DNA from: Butyrivibrio proteoclasticus
Lineage (GTDB): Bacteria > Bacillota > Clostridia > Lachnospirales > Lachnospiraceae
Assembly: GCF_900115735.1 (NCBI RefSeq)
Contig: NZ_FOXO01000007.1
Location: 1 to 64,000 of the forward strand
Direction: 5' to 3'
Length of the DNA stretch: 64,000 bases
Within the stretch, counting starts at the first letter, position 1. Every line of letters starts with the position of its first letter. The position numbers and the translations under genes were made by a program. A model generated the notes under the pieces. That model saw nothing but the letters and a program-made list of their open reading frames with translations, ran no database searches and was not told the DNA's origin. Of the stretch, positions 61,444 to 64,000 are shown piece after piece.

Positions 61444-61467
61444 CAGAGAATTGTAAACAATTCTCTG
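61444..61467. promoter_or_regulatory. 24-bp palindrome, candidate operator of the BlaI-like repressor
   Basis: CAGAGAATTGT and ACAATTCTCTG are perfect 11-bp inverted arms with an AA centre. The site is 43 bp upstream of the start of the BlaI/MecI-type gene. BlaI and MecI bind TACA/TGTA-type dyads; the TTGTAAACAA centre is only broadly similar, so another regulator is possible. Confidence 0.55.
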
Positions 61468-61509
61468 ATTAAAGTGCAGGAGGGAGTTTACAAAAAGTTG
61501 GAGGTTCAT

Positions 61510-61902
61510 ATGCCAAGAGAAGAGATGCTTCCAAGTGAGAGCGAATGGCTTATTATGGAGACTTTATGGAATTGTGATCACGATCTTACTTCATCAGAGA
61601 TAACAGAAAGACTTCCTGGGGCTTCCAGCATGACGCAGAGGATGGTAAGGGTTCTGATCAACAGGCTTTGCAAAAAAGGACTTCTTTCATATACAGTTGA
61701 TCCGCACGACAGTAGGGTTTATCACTATACTGCAACAAAAGGGAGGGATGAACTCAGACGTGAAAAGAGCAAGGCCTTTGCCAATAGCTACTTTGGAGGT
61801 AATACTGCCGGTGCTGCATTTGCTTTTTTGGAAAATGAGAAGCTTACTAAAGAACAGATTGCAGAGCTGGAAGCTATTATAAAGAAATCTAAGAAACAGT
61901 AA
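61510..61902 (+). CDS. BlaI/MecI/CopY-family repressor
   Basis: This 130-residue winged-helix repressor has the family start PSESEWLIMETLWN, then DLTSSEITERLPG, SSMTQRMVRVLINRLCKKGLLSY and the dimerisation segment with the cleavage-type region FANSYFGGNTAGAAFAFLEN. ATG 61510 follows GGAGG; upstream in-frame codons overlap the palindrome and are not needed. It lies 61 bases before an M56 peptidase, the usual BlaI-BlaR1 pairing, in which the peptidase triggers repressor cleavage. Confidence 0.9.
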   Translation: MPREEMLPSESEWLIMETLWNCDHDLTSSEITERLPGASSMTQRMVRVLINRLCKKGLLSYTVDPHDSRVYHYTATKGRDELRREKSKAFANSYFGGNTAGAAFAFLENEKLTKEQIAELEAIIKKSKKQ

Positions 61903-61963
61903 AACCGGAATTTACTAGGGACATCAGATATGTGCTCACGGATGAGCTTATGGAGGACAGGGA

Positions 61964-63217
61964 ATGTCGTTTCAAGAGTTTTTGCATGGTCTATATGAAT
62001 TTTTACATTTCGTATGCGTATATTATGCGACCATACTTGGTTTTTGTGCGCTTATGTCAGTGATCGTTATAGGGATCATCATGTTGCTCAGAAGTATTTT
62101 GCTTTCCAAGTCCATATTTGGGAAAGCTGCTTTATGGGCGCTGATGATTCCTTGTTTATTTTGTGGAAAACTGCACTTTTACGTGGAAACAAAGCTTGGT
62201 GTAAAGCTCTTTTACTGGTGGTATGCACTTTGTGGCAAGTGGCAGATTATTTCTCTGATATATATTCTTATAGGAATCAGTCTTGCAATCTGGCTCATTA
62301 TTCGAAGGAGAAAGCTGCACAGACTGGTACGAAAACTTGATGACTATAAAGAGGATATGTCAAGATTCAGCATAAAGGTTATTGATGGAGACGTCTCCTC
62401 CTTCTGTACAGGGTGTATTAGGCCGGTCATTGTTATTTCAAACAGATTGGAAAAAACTCAAATACAGACAGTTATTAAACACGAAGAAACTCACATAATG
62501 CTGGGACACCTGTGGATTCAGCTTTTATGGGAGGCCATTCGAATACTGTTATGGCCCAATGTATTTCTGCATATCGGTGAAAGATATTTGAAAAGGGATC
62601 TTGAAGATGTCTGTGATGCCGTAACGATGCAGCGAAATGATATAGGAGCGATAGAGTACGGCGAGGTTCTTTTGGATAATGCTAAACGACTATCTGGAAT
62701 AAGAGGAATTTCTGGAGCCAGAAGCGGGTTGTCTTTTTCCTGGGACGATAACTATAAGGTACTCAAGAAGAGATTAGGAAGAATAACAGAGCATAGGAAG
62801 TATAACAGGAGGCTTATTGCGGCAGGTATGTTTTTGTCTATAGTTCTTGTTATATCAATGATAGTAGGAATCAAAAACGTATCTTATGCAAGGTATAATC
62901 CTATGGACATTTCGGGTATTTACAGTGAGGAAAAAATGGAGATTCTTGCGTATGATCGTGATGAGTCTATTGTTACTTATGATGATGAGTTCATTTTCAT
63001 CGATTGTACAGAGCTTAAGCGCCGGTGCCCGGAAATCTTGAATGAGGAAAAAGATATTTACTTTACCGTAGGAGGTTACTACAAGTTTCCTGGTATGGGC
63101 GGTGGCAGTGACATCGGATGGGTAAGTGCCAAGACTATAGCAGATAATGATGGAGTCATTAAGATAGAGAAGTACAGTGGAATTGATTTCTGGACCGGGA
63201 TAATCAAGTGGATGTGA
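61964..63217 (+). CDS. M56 (BlaR1-type) membrane peptidase without penicillin-sensor domain
   Basis: The protein has 417 residues. The N-terminal part contains three membrane helices and a cytoplasmic zinc-peptidase domain with H-E-E-T-H at about 172-176 (IKHEETHIMLGHLWIQ) and DLEDVCDAVTMQ downstream. A fourth helix is near 285-305 (LIAAGMFLSIVLVISMIVG). The remaining about 105 residues form a small extracellular domain, not the penicillin-binding sensor of true BlaR1 (about 585 residues). It should act with the BlaI-like repressor but sense a different signal. Confidence 0.87.
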   Translation: MSFQEFLHGLYEFLHFVCVYYATILGFCALMSVIVIGIIMLLRSILLSKSIFGKAALWALMIPCLFCGKLHFYVETKLGVKLFYWWYALCGKWQIISLIYILIGISLAIWLIIRRRKLHRLVRKLDDYKEDMSRFSIKVIDGDVSSFCTGCIRPVIVISNRLEKTQIQTVIKHEETHIMLGHLWIQLLWEAIRILLWPNVFLHIGERYLKRDLEDVCDAVTMQRNDIGAIEYGEVLLDNAKRLSGIRGISGARSGLSFSWDDNYKVLKKRLGRITEHRKYNRRLIAAGMFLSIVLVISMIVGIKNVSYARYNPMDISGIYSEEKMEILAYDRDESIVTYDDEFIFIDCTELKRRCPEILNEEKDIYFTVGGYYKFPGMGGGSDIGWVSAKTIADNDGVIKIEKYSGIDFWTGIIKWM

Positions 63218-63271
63218 CACTGGGGACGGAGTCAATGGCTTATTTTGTGAACGTGGACAGGAGGTGATTAT

Positions 63272-64000
63272 GTGAATGGATGGGAAGTTTCCGTAAGCGG
63301 CAATACAACGCATTACAGGAAAAAACTATACGATGCTTATGGCAATCATGTAGGAACCATAGGAATTTGCAAGCCTACCAAACAGACCGGAAAGAAAAAG
63401 AAACCTGTACTGTACAGCTTTAAGCAGGTTTCTTCACAGGTATTACAGGCAAAAACATCTACGAAGGCCATGCAGGTCTCTAATGGCATACGTGCAAAAA
63501 TAGGGCTGTTAAAAAAACAGCTTAAAAATGGAGATGTGGACGAAGAAGAAATCCTCAGAGCCATACTTCATGCTGAAATGGTCATGAGAGCCTGTGATAA
63601 GAAAAAGAAGAACCTCAAGATGGAAGAGACTGCTGAGAGAAACCTTGAGGGAGCTGAAGAGATTCCTACCGAGCCAGAAGAACCCGCTCCGGATGCGGAA
63701 TCAGAAGAAGAGATAAGAGAGCTTGAGCAGGAAGAGTTTGAGGCTCTGATGGAAAAGCTGGAACTTAGTGCTGATGAGATGATGGAAATGGCCGAAGAAA
63801 CTGTAGAGCTTGATGAGGAACTTGATGAGATGGCAGAAGCTCTATCAGGCTCTATGACACCGGAAGACCTTGAGCAGCTCAAGGTTAAGCACAGATCAGA
63901 TGAGGCCAGGGATATATTAAAAGCAGATCTTAAATATCTGAAGGCATTATTTGACAGGTTACAGTCAGAAAAAGAGAATGCAGGAAAGGCAAACTTTTCT
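63272..64000 (+). CDS. Acidic coiled-coil protein, runs off the right edge
   Basis: The frame is open from a GTG at 63272 (AGGAGG seven bases upstream) to the window end, 243 codons without a stop. The first 60 residues look globular (WEVSVSGNTTHYRKKLYDAYG, GTIGICKPTKQTGKKKK). Residues about 85-105 form a helix, and residues about 125-205 are highly acidic and helical (EELEQEEFEALMEKLE-type). The C-terminus visible here is Lys-rich. I do not recognise the family. No signal peptide or membrane segment is seen. Confidence 0.65.
   Translation, partial: MNGWEVSVSGNTTHYRKKLYDAYGNHVGTIGICKPTKQTGKKKKPVLYSFKQVSSQVLQAKTSTKAMQVSNGIRAKIGLLKKQLKNGDVDEEEILRAILHAEMVMRACDKKKKNLKMEETAERNLEGAEEIPTEPEEPAPDAESEEEIRELEQEEFEALMEKLELSADEMMEMAEETVELDEELDEMAEALSGSMTPEDLEQLKVKHRSDEARDILKADLKYLKALFDRLQSEKENAGKANFS

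Noticed and set aside
61387-61509. N-terminal extension of the BlaI-like protein
   Set aside because: It would translate through two hairpins and the palindrome. The ATG at 61510 has GGAGG and matches the family start.

Overview
The window looks like a low-GC Firmicute chromosome, most likely Lachnospiraceae close to Butyrivibrio or Pseudobutyrivibrio. The grounds are the GlgC/GlgD glycogen pair, lipoproteins with short Cys lipoboxes, tandem sugar-binding proteins beside a GguA/GguB-type transporter, purine-rich ribosome binding sites and intrinsic terminators with long T runs. No rRNA, tRNA or CRISPR array was seen. The species assignment is inference.

Region 1-3.1 kb is accessory. It holds the 3' end of an IS21-family istB gene and its element end, a solitary AbiEi-like (DUF6088-type) antitoxin with a palindrome over its promoter, a small metallophosphoesterase, and an AbiD/AbiF-family HEPN abortive-infection protein preceded by its own promoter and a compact hairpin RNA candidate. 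An LrgA/LrgB pair follows on the minus strand (3.1-4.2 kb).

Region 4.3-18.7 kb is a cobalamin operon behind a cobalamin riboswitch and terminator. It encodes a surface lipoprotein form of the cobaltochelatase CbiK, a lipoprotein binding protein, a FecCD-type permease and ATPase, then CbiP, CbiC, CbiD, CbiF, CbiG, CbiH, a CbiJ-CbiE-CbiT triple fusion and CbiA. This is most of the anaerobic corrin ring pathway. CbiL and the nucleotide-loop genes are not in the window. The chelatase and the binding protein each carry an extra beta-rich domain, and both are predicted to sit outside the membrane.

Region 18.8-29.4 kb begins with an HD-GYP response regulator. It continues with a sugar-sensing and uptake cassette: a membrane-anchored sugar-binding sensor, a LytS/YesM-type histidine kinase, a YesN-type AraC regulator, two sugar-binding lipoproteins, and a GguA/GguB (MmsAB) ABC transporter. 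Region 29.49-30.68 kb has no convincing gene. It holds a 1.19-kb element with about 270-bp inverted arms, each arm itself a large hairpin, around four 74-bp tandem repeats.

Region 30.9-41.4 kb has an M3 oligoendopeptidase, a 145-bp compound hairpin, and an oligopeptide ABC operon. In that operon the OppC-like permease has an RCC1-like propeller of about 400 residues inserted into its first extracellular loop, and the OppF-like ATPase has a coiled-coil insertion of about 185 residues between Walker A and the Q-loop.

Region 41.5-54.3 kb mixes small unknown proteins, a lipoprotein, two chemotaxis receptors, GlgD/GlgC, a polyprenyl-phosphate-type glycosyltransferase, a degenerate EAL-HDOD protein, a PrsW protease, a possibly leaderless lipoprotein gene and a voltage-gated-type potassium channel. 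Region 54.3-58.5 kb is a polar amino-acid ABC transporter with an AbgB-like M20 amidohydrolase. Region 58.5-64 kb has a class B sortase lacking the usual catalytic Arg, an HxlR regulator divergent from a ferredoxin/NapH-like/C_GCAxxG_C_C redox set, a BlaI/BlaR1-type pair, and an acidic coiled-coil protein running off the right edge.
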